From a bacterium (GTDB taxonomy: Bacteria > Armatimonadota > UBA5829), in NCBI GenBank assembly GCA_021373255.1, contig JAJFTD010000041.1, forward strand, positions 26,516-90,515: DNA of 64,000 bases. The letters run 5' to 3'. The notes below the pieces were generated by a model. That model searched no databases, was not told where the DNA came from, and worked only from the letters and a program-made list of their open reading frames with translations. Below, one piece after another: positions 44,285 to 52,543 of this stretch (position 1 is the first letter of the stretch; each line of letters opens with the position of its first letter). Position numbers and translations under genes: made by a program.

Positions 44285-44323
44285 CAAACAAAAAGCACTG
44301 CCGCATTACGCAGCAGTGCTTTT
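44285..44323 (-). terminator. Terminator after the zinc-ribbon protein gene (can act both ways)
   Basis: Stem AAAAGCACTGC / GCAGTGCTTTT (44291-44323). On the minus strand it is followed by TTTTTGTTTG; on the plus strand the stem itself ends in TTTT. Confidence 0.9.
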
Positions 44324-44346
44324 ATGTGCGCCCTGAATAGAGACTT

Positions 44347-44682
44347 TTACTTCTTTGCTTCTTCAATAGCATCGAGCAACTCACGCATGTTCGACATCCT
44401 ATCCAGCTCAAAGTGGGCATCTATACATTCATGTATGTCTATCTTGCCCATCGCGTCGAACCTGGGTTTGTCCTCAGGAGTGACTTCGCTCGGGATATCG
44501 TGCAGAATCCCATCTTCCCACTCTTCTTGCTTAACAAACTGTTCGCCCAGTTTTTTACATCGAGAGCAGCGATACTTGACATACACAAAGCTGGGACCAA
44601 TTAAGCGGAGATAATAGCCGGTTTGCATGACATCTCTTGCAAGTATGCGCTGTCCGCAATTGCACTTAATAGCGGTCTTCAT
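44347..44682 (-). CDS. Small zinc-ribbon protein of unknown function
   Basis: 111 residues. Cys pairs CNCGQ near the N-terminus and CSRCKK at about 40 suggest a rubredoxin-like or zinc-ribbon knuckle (KTAIKCNCGQRILARDVMQTG and YVKYRCSRCKKLGEQF). The C-terminal half is acidic helical (RMSNMRELLDAIEEAKK). I do not recognise the family. It is monocistronic, closed by a strong terminator. Confidence 0.65.
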   Translation of the reverse strand: MKTAIKCNCGQRILARDVMQTGYYLRLIGPSFVYVKYRCSRCKKLGEQFVKQEEWEDGILHDIPSEVTPEDKPRFDAMGKIDIHECIDAHFELDRMSNMRELLDAIEEAKK

Positions 44683-44864
44683 TCGTTCGCACCTCCATGT
44701 CCTGAAAAATCTCTGGAGCCTGCTTCTGTATAACTAGCGGAGAACAGGAGAGACGGGTTTTGTTGAAGCATCACCATTGTCATTATAACATGCCCCACAC
44801 CGATTGCCAACTGAACAAGCGTAAAAATACGGTCAAAGGGAAAGTCCAGGAGTCCGAAATTCTC

Positions 44865-45914
44865 CTACAACCACTTGAGGAACAATCGAGCGTAATCCCT
44901 CTGCGCATAGCGATCAGTCATGCCTGAGATGAGGTCGCATACCCGGCGGGCTCGGCTTGGGGTGTCATCTGCTGGGGGATCTAGGGTTGTGAGGGCTGGG
45001 ATATCATCTGGGTGCTCCATGTAGAATCTGAACAGCTTTTTCAACGTATCGCCTGCATGTTTGAGTTCAGCTACGCCATTTACTTCGCGACCGTAAACCA
45101 CTGCAAAGAGATAGTCTTTTAGGCGGTCGGTAGCCTTTCTGAACGGCTCGCTCATACCTATCTGTTCACTCTCATAGCTGAACGCGATTATGTCTTCCAC
45201 CATCGACCCAATACGATGCGAATGGCTGTTACCGAGCACGCTGACAGCTTTGGTTGGAAGATCGGATTCTGTGATGATGCCTGCGCGAATGGCATCGTCT
45301 ATGTCATGGTTTATGTAGGCCACACGGTCGCTGATCTTCACTACCTTGCCTTCGAGGGTCGATGGGCCGGAGGCGTTTAGCGAAAGGTCTGCGCTGCCTT
45401 TGGAGTGGTGTAGGATGCCATCCCTTACTTCACTGGTGAGGTTCAGCCCCATGCCCCTGTTCTCTAATACATCCACCACGCGCAGGCTCTGCGCACTGTG
45501 CTTGAACCTGGCTCCCGGCACGTATTCACGATACACTTCGTCCAGGGCTTGCTCACCGGCATGCCCAAACGGTGTATGGCCGAGGTCGTGGCCCAGTGCG
45601 ATTGCTTCAGTAAGATCCTCATTTAGGCGAAGCGCACGGGCGATGGTGCGGGATATCTGTGCGACTTCCAGCGTATGAGTGAGGCGAGTACGATAATGGT
45701 CCTCCTCGGGGTCGATGAAGACTTGTGTCTTATGCTTGAGCCTCCTGAAAGCCTTGCAGTGGATAATGCGGTCACGGTCACGTTGGAAATCGGTGCGGAC
45801 AGGGTCCTTATCTTCCTCGCGGGCGCGCCCCTTAGTCTCGCACGCCAGCACAGCCCGCGGCGAAAGTACCTCACGTTCAAGCTGCTCGTATCGTTCGCGT
45901 ATGGTATCAGTCAT
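44865..45914 (-). CDS. dgt: Deoxyguanosinetriphosphate triphosphohydrolase-like protein
   Basis: 349 residues, the size of dGTPase type 2 proteins. The HD-domain metal ligands appear in order: HYRTRLTHTLEVAQISRTIARAL (H), IALGHDLGHTPFGHAGE (HD), GILHHSKG, and DRVAYINHDIDDAIRAGII (D). The N-terminus carries DPVRTDFQRDRDRIIHCKAFRRLKHKTQVF, the usual dNTP-binding start. It hydrolyses dNTPs to deoxynucleoside and triphosphate, in pool control or phage defence. It overlaps the upstream glycosyltransferase gene by 8 bp. Confidence 0.93.
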   Translation of the reverse strand: MTDTIRERYEQLEREVLSPRAVLACETKGRAREEDKDPVRTDFQRDRDRIIHCKAFRRLKHKTQVFIDPEEDHYRTRLTHTLEVAQISRTIARALRLNEDLTEAIALGHDLGHTPFGHAGEQALDEVYREYVPGARFKHSAQSLRVVDVLENRGMGLNLTSEVRDGILHHSKGSADLSLNASGPSTLEGKVVKISDRVAYINHDIDDAIRAGIITESDLPTKAVSVLGNSHSHRIGSMVEDIIAFSYESEQIGMSEPFRKATDRLKDYLFAVVYGREVNGVAELKHAGDTLKKLFRFYMEHPDDIPALTTLDPPADDTPSRARRVCDLISGMTDRYAQRDYARLFLKWL

Positions 45915-47721
45915 GTAATTTTACTCGTTTACCGTCAGTTATGATTACTGGGCCTCGCTGATATGCGTCTTTACACTCTTGTCTGATAGGCTCTTGTATT
46001 TTCAGATCCGGTCTTCCAGCGACCAGTGCCGCGCCTTTGAACAGTTGCGGATCTTCACAGAATTCGTCAGTTTCCAACACCGTCACACGTTGTCCATGCG
46101 GCAGAAGTTTCAACGCGGGGCCCAATTTGTGCACCACTTGTAGATTTGCCTTACCTATATTATACCAGTCCATGTTCTGCCGGGTCGATTCCACCAACCA
46201 CGGCGTGAGCACGAGCAACAGCGCCAATACTGCAGGACGCATAACCATAATTGATGGAATACATATTGAATATTGCCGGGCAACCCAGACGATCAGGATT
46301 CCTACAAGAAAGCATGGCATAACAGATAACTGTATCCAGAACGCCATGCACACGCATATCAATACCGGAGTCCAATCGCTCCATCGCATTTTCCGCCACA
46401 GAACAGATGCCAGCAATGCACAAAGAACCACTGGCGAAAACACAAGCAACCAATCAGGAATCCATCCAAACCCCAACTGATGGAGTATATGCTCAGCCAT
46501 TAACGTCAGCAGCACCAACGCTAATATGCCCGCACATGCCTCGTCTGTAACTCCCACCTCAGGGCTGCTCGGTAGACTGACTTCCATCCAAATCCACGCC
46601 ACGATAACCGCTGCCGCAAGGTAAAGGAGTAAAACTGAACTCGTTACAGTGAGGCAGAGCATGAACATTCCAACAGCCACAGCGCCCGAAAACCCCAGCG
46701 GTTTCGTCCTGAGGCTGAGCCTCTGAATCATAGCTGCAATGCACAGGGCGATGCCAATGCTCGGTATGTAGAAGTATCTATCTGCTGGAGCCAGTGTCCC
46801 GATAGCCGTGCCAATAGCCATCCCCGTGGCAATGAACCAGTATATGCCCACCCTGAGCGCGGGGCAGCGCTTCCATAACACTATTGGAACAACGGCAAGT
46901 GCTCCCACAAGCCACAAACTCCCCGCAAATCTTACGGGAACAGCATCCCGTAGCGCCCATACCACAAACATCGCGCTTCGCCTGACTACGCCAAGGTCGA
47001 GCTTGCCCATCGCGTTGCCACCGACCACATGGGTCTGCATCTCCAGCTTTTGAAATGCCAGCACCGCGACAATCATCAACGTGCATCCTGCAGACCACAT
47101 CACAGTTTCCCGCCAATTCCATTTGCAACCTGCAAACAACGGCAGCACAGGCAACACGAGTATCAAACTGGCTGCATCTTCCTTAGAAAATACCGCCAGC
47201 GCAAGCGTGACAGAACACAACACCCCTTTAGCCAACGCCGGTATACGTTTCTCCAACGCAACATGCGCCGCCACCAATCCAAAAAAAGCAGCCTGTATAC
47301 CAGAATATGCCGAGATCCACACAACTGCATCAGGATGAGTAGGGTAGATTCCAAACGCCGCCGCCCCCACACCAGCCGCCAGCGTTCCAAACCCGAGCTT
47401 TCTCACAAGTCCATACACCAGCCCCACATTCAACAAATGAACCAGCAGCGTCACCGCATGCCAAGCCGGTCCATAAAACCCAAACGCTTTATACAACCCC
47501 CCAAATACCACCAGAAACAGCGGCCTGTAAAACCAACCCGAATACCCCCACAAAGAGAATCCCGGATCGCTTATCCGTATTAAATGGTCCCAGTCGTCGC
47601 GTTGGAAATATGAACCAAGGGCAGGCAAATAAACAAGCAGTGTGAGCGCAATTGCCACTATTAATGGGCGAGAAATTGCGCAAGTATGTGTGGGTTTTGT
47701 GCCGACTTTGAAGTGAGCCAT
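45907..47721 (-). CDS. GT-C-fold membrane glycosyltransferase-like protein
   Basis: 604 residues with roughly 12 or more membrane helices. The first extracytoplasmic loop has the GT-C acidic motif YFQRDDWDHLIR followed by YRPLFLVVFGGLYKAFG, as in TMTC/PMT-like proteins of bacteria. VFSKEDAASLILVLPVL is another conserved family segment. The soluble C-terminal part (YNIGKANLQVVHKLGPAL ... QRVTVLETDEF) resembles the small periplasmic domain of these proteins. It probably transfers sugar from a polyprenyl-linked donor on the outer face. Donor and acceptor unknown. Operon with dgt by overlap. Confidence 0.75.
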   Translation of the reverse strand: MAHFKVGTKPTHTCAISRPLIVAIALTLLVYLPALGSYFQRDDWDHLIRISDPGFSLWGYSGWFYRPLFLVVFGGLYKAFGFYGPAWHAVTLLVHLLNVGLVYGLVRKLGFGTLAAGVGAAAFGIYPTHPDAVVWISAYSGIQAAFFGLVAAHVALEKRIPALAKGVLCSVTLALAVFSKEDAASLILVLPVLPLFAGCKWNWRETVMWSAGCTLMIVAVLAFQKLEMQTHVVGGNAMGKLDLGVVRRSAMFVVWALRDAVPVRFAGSLWLVGALAVVPIVLWKRCPALRVGIYWFIATGMAIGTAIGTLAPADRYFYIPSIGIALCIAAMIQRLSLRTKPLGFSGAVAVGMFMLCLTVTSSVLLLYLAAAVIVAWIWMEVSLPSSPEVGVTDEACAGILALVLLTLMAEHILHQLGFGWIPDWLLVFSPVVLCALLASVLWRKMRWSDWTPVLICVCMAFWIQLSVMPCFLVGILIVWVARQYSICIPSIMVMRPAVLALLLVLTPWLVESTRQNMDWYNIGKANLQVVHKLGPALKLLPHGQRVTVLETDEFCEDPQLFKGAALVAGRPDLKIQEPIRQECKDAYQRGPVIITDGKRVKLHD

Positions 47722-47776
47722 AGCACTATAAGAATAGCACAGGTTGGAGAGATGTGCTAGCAGACCGTTATTGGTT

Positions 47777-48193
47777 CTAATGCGGTGCCAAGAGATACAA
47801 GGGGTAAATCGGGATATTTCGTGCTACTCCATAAATGATGATAACTATGGCAACGATCCAGCAGGCTTGGTTCGAGATGACGGGCCACCTGTGAGATCTG
47901 AAGCCGAGAAGATCGCATATATCTATCGCGATTGATCCGACAACAAGAGGAACGGACACGACTGCCGGCAGATTAAATGTCAGCGCCTGGCTAAGATTCC
48001 CATGTGCCAATTGGTGAAAACTTCGCAGCAGTCCGCAACCGGGGCAGTAGAAACCTGTCAAAGAGTAAAATGGGCACGCTGGAATCCAGCGTGCCTTTTG
48101 CGGGTCAATGAAGTATATTGCCAAATATATCAGTGCCAGACTGAGCATCACGAGAACGGCTCGTAATCCAGCAATGATATGTATCTTTCGCAT
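47777..48193 (-). CDS. DUF2752-family membrane protein
   Basis: 138 residues, three to four membrane helices. The DUF2752 signature CPFYSLTGFYCPGCGLLRSFHQLAHGNLSQALTFNLPAV contains the paired Cys (CPGCG) and Arg. Function unknown; many copies sit next to TM2D or RDD genes. Its start codon overlaps the RDD gene stop by 1 bp, so both are one unit. Confidence 0.85.
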   Translation of the reverse strand: MRKIHIIAGLRAVLVMLSLALIYLAIYFIDPQKARWIPACPFYSLTGFYCPGCGLLRSFHQLAHGNLSQALTFNLPAVVSVPLVVGSIAIDICDLLGFRSHRWPVISNQACWIVAIVIIIYGVARNIPIYPLYLLAPH

Positions 48194-48936
48194 TATCGAT
48201 TACGGACCACAATCGTTCCAGCAGCCCGGTCGTGCCATCCCCGTTTTGTATCACTGGTCGCCACGGAGATGAACATCAGACAGCATGTTACGGCCGCTAG
48301 AATTCCCTCTGCTAGGTATCGCACGATCGCTGTGCCGACACCTATAGGTGATCCATCTTCTTTCATCACCTTTATACCCATAGCCATCTTTCCCAGTGTC
48401 GCGCCGAAAGCAGTGTGCATGCCGATGAAGTATAGCGCCTGGACCAAGTTAGTTATGGCTACTCCATTATTTCCTCCGTTCAGTGCTGTAGTTATTGCCT
48501 TCGCATTCTGCTCAGGTGTTAGCGGCCCACCAGTGTTCGCCGGAACCGCACTTCCCCCTGTGATCTTACTGATCAAATAAGCGACAGCGAGGAGTACTAT
48601 ACCATCTATAAGGTAAGCGCAAAGTCGAATACCAAATCCGGCGTAGTCTCTCATTGCTACGGGTGCGACATAACTGGGCACTGCATCAAAGCCAGAATTG
48701 GGCGTAGCACTTGGGGCAAAAGTCTGCGGTGTCTCTGGGTTATCTTGCACGGTAGATGCAGTCGAGGCAGCCACGGGGGCTGGAGGTGTAATAGGCAAAG
48801 GACTTGCGGTTTTCCTGTCTGCCGCATTGCTGGCCGGAGCGTTTACGGGAGTCTTTCCGGAATTTAGATCGAAATAGCACTTTACGCAAATATGCGCATC
48901 ATCTTTGTTCTCATAATTGCACTTTGGACATTTCAA
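48193..48936 (-). CDS. RDD-family membrane protein with N-terminal zinc ribbon
   Basis: 247 residues. The zinc ribbon CPKCNYENKDDAHICVKCYFDL starts at residue 3, followed by a Pro/Ala/Thr-rich linker (30-90). The RDD domain follows with AGFGIRLCAYLIDGIVLLAVAYLIS (R and D of RDD), HTAFGATLGKMAMGIKVMKEDGSPIG and DTKRGWHDRAAGTIVV. RDD proteins are polytopic and some act as Na+/H+ antiporters; most have no known role. The zinc-ribbon fusion points to a sensor or scaffold role. Confidence 0.85.
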   Translation of the reverse strand: MKCPKCNYENKDDAHICVKCYFDLNSGKTPVNAPASNAADRKTASPLPITPPAPVAASTASTVQDNPETPQTFAPSATPNSGFDAVPSYVAPVAMRDYAGFGIRLCAYLIDGIVLLAVAYLISKITGGSAVPANTGGPLTPEQNAKAITTALNGGNNGVAITNLVQALYFIGMHTAFGATLGKMAMGIKVMKEDGSPIGVGTAIVRYLAEGILAAVTCCLMFISVATSDTKRGWHDRAAGTIVVRNR

Positions 48937-49095
48937 TTGGTTAGCCCTCCGATGCTCATGGTGAATAGACGAGAGAAATTATATAGAGCATGCGAACATG
49001 CTCAACCGTTATCATACCAAAATATGCCAACCAAGCGCAATGTGTCCAGGCCCAACCAGATAAACGAAATAATGCCCGGGAAGAGCACACACCCC

Positions 49096-49138
49096 TCCCG
49101 GGCCATCAAACCATCAACCTATCCAGCCATCAAACCAA
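49096..49138. repeat. CCATCAAAC-type short repeat tract
   Basis: Units GGCCATCAAACCATCAACC and CCAGCCATCAAACC, directly before the GlyRS stop. Confidence 0.65.
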
Positions 49139-49139
49139 A

Positions 49140-50462
49140 CTAGCAGTCCGGCTCTTCCAGCTTATCCCGAAGATACTGCTTCACGCCTTCAATGGGCATG
49201 CGGATCTGCTGCATGGTGTCGCGGTCGCGTATGGTGACCTGGTGGTCTTCTTCCACGGTCTGCACGTCCACGGTTATACACCACAGCGTGCCGATCTCGT
49301 CCTGGCGGCGGTAGAGCCTGCCGATGGATGCAGTGTCGTCATACATCGTCGGGAAGACTCGCTGCAGGTCGTGGGCCAGCTTCTTGGCGGTTTCTACGAT
49401 CTCCGGCCTGTTGCGCAGGAGCGGCAGCACGGCGGCCTTTACAGGTGCGATGTCCTTGTGGAACCGCAGCACGGTGCGCTTGTCTTTCTTTTCGCCCTTT
49501 TCGATGGTTTCGACTTCATATGCGTCCACCAGGAACACCAGCGTAGCACGGTCGGCTCCAGCGGCGGGTTCGATGACGTAGGGCACCACGTGCTCTCCAC
49601 TTTCCTCATCGAAGTAGCTGAGGCTTTTGCCTGAACCTTGTGCGTGGACCGTAAGGTCGTAATTAGTGCGATTCGCGATGCCTTCGAGCTCACCCCATCC
49701 GAACGGGTATTCATACTCGACGTCAGTGGTGGCCTTGGAGTAGTGCGACAGCTTGGCCTTCTCATGCGGGCGAAGCCGGAGCTTGTCCTTGTTCACACCG
49801 TATTTGAGATACCAGTTGTAGCGTTCATTCACCCAGTAATCGAACCATTCCTCATCGGTGCCGGGCTTGACGAAAAACTCCATCTCCATCTGCTCGAACT
49901 CGCGAGTGCGGAATGTGAAGTTGCCTGGGGTGATCTCGTTACGGAAGCTCTTACCCACCTGGCCGATTCCGAACGGCAGCTTCTTGCGCGTCGCCTGCTG
50001 CACGTTGACGAAGTTCACGAATATACCCTGCGCGGTTTCAGGCCGCAGGTATGCAACGGACGCCTCGTCCTGCACCGGACCGATAAACGTCTTGAACATA
50101 GTGTTGAACTGTCTGGCCTCAGTAAGCTCACCACCGCACGCCGGGCAGCGGTCGCCCTGGATGTCATCAGCACGAAATCTCTGCTTGCAGGCCTTGCAGT
50201 CCACCAGCGGATCGGTGAAGTTCTCTATATGACCGGAGACCTCCCATACCCTGGGGTGCATAATGATGGCGGCGTCAAGGCCCACGACGTCATCACGGGT
50301 GGCGATCATATCCTTCCACCACGCGTTCTTGACGTTTCGCTTGAGCTCCACGCCCAGCGGGCCGTAGTCATAGCTGCTTCCTATGCCGCCGTAAATCTCG
50401 CTCGATTGAAAAATAAACCCGCGCGCTTTGCACAGGTTTACGATGGTTTCCATGTCAACCAC
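49140..50462 (-). CDS. glyQS: Glycyl-tRNA synthetase, dimeric (alpha2) class II type
   Basis: 440 residues from GTG 50462 with GAGGAG 9 nt upstream; ATG four codons in is an alternative. Features: FIFQSSEIYGGIGSSYDYGPLGVELKRN (motif 1 region), the zinc-ribbon insert DCKACKQRFRADDIQGDRCPACGGELTEARQFNTMFKT, LRPETAQGIFVNF, QVGKSFRNEITPGNFTFRTREFEQMEMEFF (motif 2), GWGELEGIANRTNYDL and the anticodon-binding domain from about 335 (KAAVLPLLRNRPEIVETAKKL). It charges tRNA-Gly. It is monocistronic and ends before a repeat tract. Confidence 0.97.
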   Translation of the reverse strand: MVDMETIVNLCKARGFIFQSSEIYGGIGSSYDYGPLGVELKRNVKNAWWKDMIATRDDVVGLDAAIIMHPRVWEVSGHIENFTDPLVDCKACKQRFRADDIQGDRCPACGGELTEARQFNTMFKTFIGPVQDEASVAYLRPETAQGIFVNFVNVQQATRKKLPFGIGQVGKSFRNEITPGNFTFRTREFEQMEMEFFVKPGTDEEWFDYWVNERYNWYLKYGVNKDKLRLRPHEKAKLSHYSKATTDVEYEYPFGWGELEGIANRTNYDLTVHAQGSGKSLSYFDEESGEHVVPYVIEPAAGADRATLVFLVDAYEVETIEKGEKKDKRTVLRFHKDIAPVKAAVLPLLRNRPEIVETAKKLAHDLQRVFPTMYDDTASIGRLYRRQDEIGTLWCITVDVQTVEEDHQVTIRDRDTMQQIRMPIEGVKQYLRDKLEEPDC

Positions 50463-50479
50463 AGTAACGGTCTCCTCGT

Positions 50480-50485
50480 ATTATA
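50480..50485 (-). promoter_or_regulatory. -10 box upstream of glyQS
   Basis: TATAAT on the minus strand, 18 bp from the GTG, with a weak TTACAT-like -35 at about 16 bp spacing. The transcript leader would be very short. Confidence 0.5.
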
Positions 50486-50563
50486 ATCCCAAATCTGCAC
50501 AATGTAATTGTAAACGTTCAACCTCAGTCGGTCAAGCAAAGGTGCCTCTGTAGACTCCAACTC

Positions 50564-50590
50564 ATAACACGCAACGCATCAACGCATAAC
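50564..50590. repeat. ACGCA-phased short repeat tract
   Basis: Units ACACGCAACGCATC and AACGCATAAC between glyQS and the zinc-ribbon gene. Confidence 0.7.
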
Positions 50591-50646
50591 TTTCTCGACT
50601 CTAGGCCACATTTGAGGTATACTTCATTCAATGGAGATGATGTCTT

Positions 50647-51537
50647 ATGTATTGCGCAAAGTGTGGTAAAGAACTGCCGAAGGGGGAGAAGAAGTGCCCC
50701 CAGTGTGGAATGGTAAACGAGTATGTCGACACGACACCCAAGCGTCGAAAGATTAGTCCTGTTGTCTATGCGATAATTGCGCTGGCTGTGATATCCGTTG
50801 TGGCGGTGGTCTTTGCGGTTACCCGAGGCCGTGGTGGGGATGTCGTCACGGCTCCCGCTCCCACGCAAGCACCGTCGGGTGCATTAACCACCGCGCCTCC
50901 AGGCACAGGCGCTCCAGGTGGTCTCACGCAGGCGCCTCCCGGAAATCCAGGTCTTGGCGATCAGACCCCTTCACACACCCCAAAACCCAAACCGCCGCAG
51001 TCGGTGACGGATTACCTTGCGTTTGTGAAAAGGGTGGAGGAGATTCGCGAAGCTGCAATTGTTAACAAGGACATCTCTACTATTGCCGGTTCTGCTCTGG
51101 AAGCGATCGTCGGACAGATGAGCGGGGATTCCGCCTCATCACGTGACGACGAACTGAGCAAGTCTGCTGATGCTATGTATATCACGCTTAAGACCTTTGA
51201 TAGAGCTACCGCACCGGCGGAGTGCAGGGAATTCAGCGCCAACTATCGCCAATTGCTGTATGTAGAGACTGACGCGCTGTATCAGGTTTCGTCGATGCTC
51301 AACAACCTGAGTGCCGACAGCAAGGCGAGTTGGTCAAAGATGCGCACTGATCAAGCAAGAATCAAACAGAACATGCCAAAGATGAACACCGATGCTGAGC
51401 AGTTGGTAAAAGACTCCGATAGCGCACTGGACAGGCTTATAGGCAATTATGATATGCAAAAGCCGTTCACCGTCCAATCAGAAGATGCCGGTGGCGGAAG
51501 TATCACAGATGTGTTGCCAAAGACCCGCAGGAAGTAA
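50647..51537 (+). CDS. Zinc-ribbon single-pass membrane protein of unknown function
   Basis: 296 residues. The zinc ribbon MYCAKCGKELPKGEKKCPQCG is followed by one membrane helix (VVYAIIALAVISVVAVVFAV, about 38-57), a Pro/Gly/Thr-rich linker (62-115) and a helical domain (SVTDYLAFVKRVEEIREAAIVN to the end). The zinc ribbon is cytoplasmic and the helical domain extracytoplasmic if topology follows the positive-inside rule. The helical part could be a four-helix bundle. I know no named family. The DUF4349 gene follows after 79 bp on the same strand. Confidence 0.7.
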   Translation: MYCAKCGKELPKGEKKCPQCGMVNEYVDTTPKRRKISPVVYAIIALAVISVVAVVFAVTRGRGGDVVTAPAPTQAPSGALTTAPPGTGAPGGLTQAPPGNPGLGDQTPSHTPKPKPPQSVTDYLAFVKRVEEIREAAIVNKDISTIAGSALEAIVGQMSGDSASSRDDELSKSADAMYITLKTFDRATAPAECREFSANYRQLLYVETDALYQVSSMLNNLSADSKASWSKMRTDQARIKQNMPKMNTDAEQLVKDSDSALDRLIGNYDMQKPFTVQSEDAGGGSITDVLPKTRRK

Positions 51538-51616
51538 TAGCGAACATCGACTGCCATAACTTCAGGTTTGATGCGTCTTATTAGCAGGTAAGCTAATTGT
51601 TGTGTGGAGGTAGAAG

Positions 51617-52432
51617 ATGACGAGGACATCTCGCCTGGCATTTGCAGTTGCTGTTCATATGGTATTACTTGCGCTGTTCTCTTCAGCGTTGCTCGCTGAT
51701 ACGCCTGCCAAGATTGCCGTGCGGAGCGGGAGTGTCGTACTCAAGGTCAATGACTATAATCAGGCTAGATCGCGCATCATGAGCCTGGCAAGAGCACGAA
51801 AAGCCGTGCTGCATGAGGAAAAGAGCGAGGCTAACTTCTCGGGTGAGCGACACGGCTATATAATCTTGGAGCTGGACGCCGCGCAGTTGGGTCCGATGAT
51901 GGAGGATGTGCGCGGTGTCGGTAAGCTCTACAGCGAACTCGTGCAAACCGCCGACCAGACCTCTAACTTTGAGAAGCTGGGCACGCAAATCTCCCTGCTC
52001 GAGCAAAATGAGGATGAACTCAAAGGGTTCATGCGCAGCCCCCGGCGTATGCGTGGCTCAGACATCCTCTTCGTTCAATATCGCCTGTATGAGAGTCGTG
52101 TGCAAGCGGCAAATGCGGCACAGGAGCGGGCGAATACAGCGCGCAGGGCACAAAGAGCTCTGATTAATATAGCCCTATTCGAGCCGGAGCCTCGCAAGAG
52201 CTTTGATTGGGGCAATTGGCATGCAGTCGCGTCTTATCGTGCCAAGGGCTCATTTCTATATGTGATCCAGAAAACAGTCACAGGATTCTACTACATACTA
52301 TACTTCGCCCCATTCTGGATTCCAGCACTGTTAATAGTATTCTTCGGAGGGCGAAAGCTATATCGCTTGGTGAGGCAACGAGTAACTGCGTGGTTGATTC
52401 GCCGTAGAACGGCAAATCAAGAAGCCGTGTAG
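51617..52432 (+). CDS. DUF4349-family exported membrane-anchored protein
   Basis: 271 residues with GTGGAGG before ATG. Signal sequence (LAFAVAVHMVLLALFSSALLA), then the DUF4349 domain: SGSVVLKVNDYNQARSRIMSLARARKAVLHEEKSEAN, HGYIILELDAAQLGPMMEDVRGVGKLYSELVQTADQTSNF. A coiled coil follows (KLGTQISLLEQNEDELKGFM) and a C-terminal membrane helix (FAPFWIPALLIVFFGG) with a basic tail. Function unknown. The short coiled coil is where other members have their longest helix. Confidence 0.8.
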   Translation: MTRTSRLAFAVAVHMVLLALFSSALLADTPAKIAVRSGSVVLKVNDYNQARSRIMSLARARKAVLHEEKSEANFSGERHGYIILELDAAQLGPMMEDVRGVGKLYSELVQTADQTSNFEKLGTQISLLEQNEDELKGFMRSPRRMRGSDILFVQYRLYESRVQAANAAQERANTARRAQRALINIALFEPEPRKSFDWGNWHAVASYRAKGSFLYVIQKTVTGFYYILYFAPFWIPALLIVFFGGRKLYRLVRQRVTAWLIRRRTANQEAV

Positions 52433-52543
52433 TCTCTCACAGTGCGAATGCATCTTGCAGCGACTGACTTTCCAGTCCACGAAGGTGGACTTTGTGCCTT
52501 TGTTGCAGCGAATTTATTCGCAGAGGCACTGCAGTCGGAAAGA

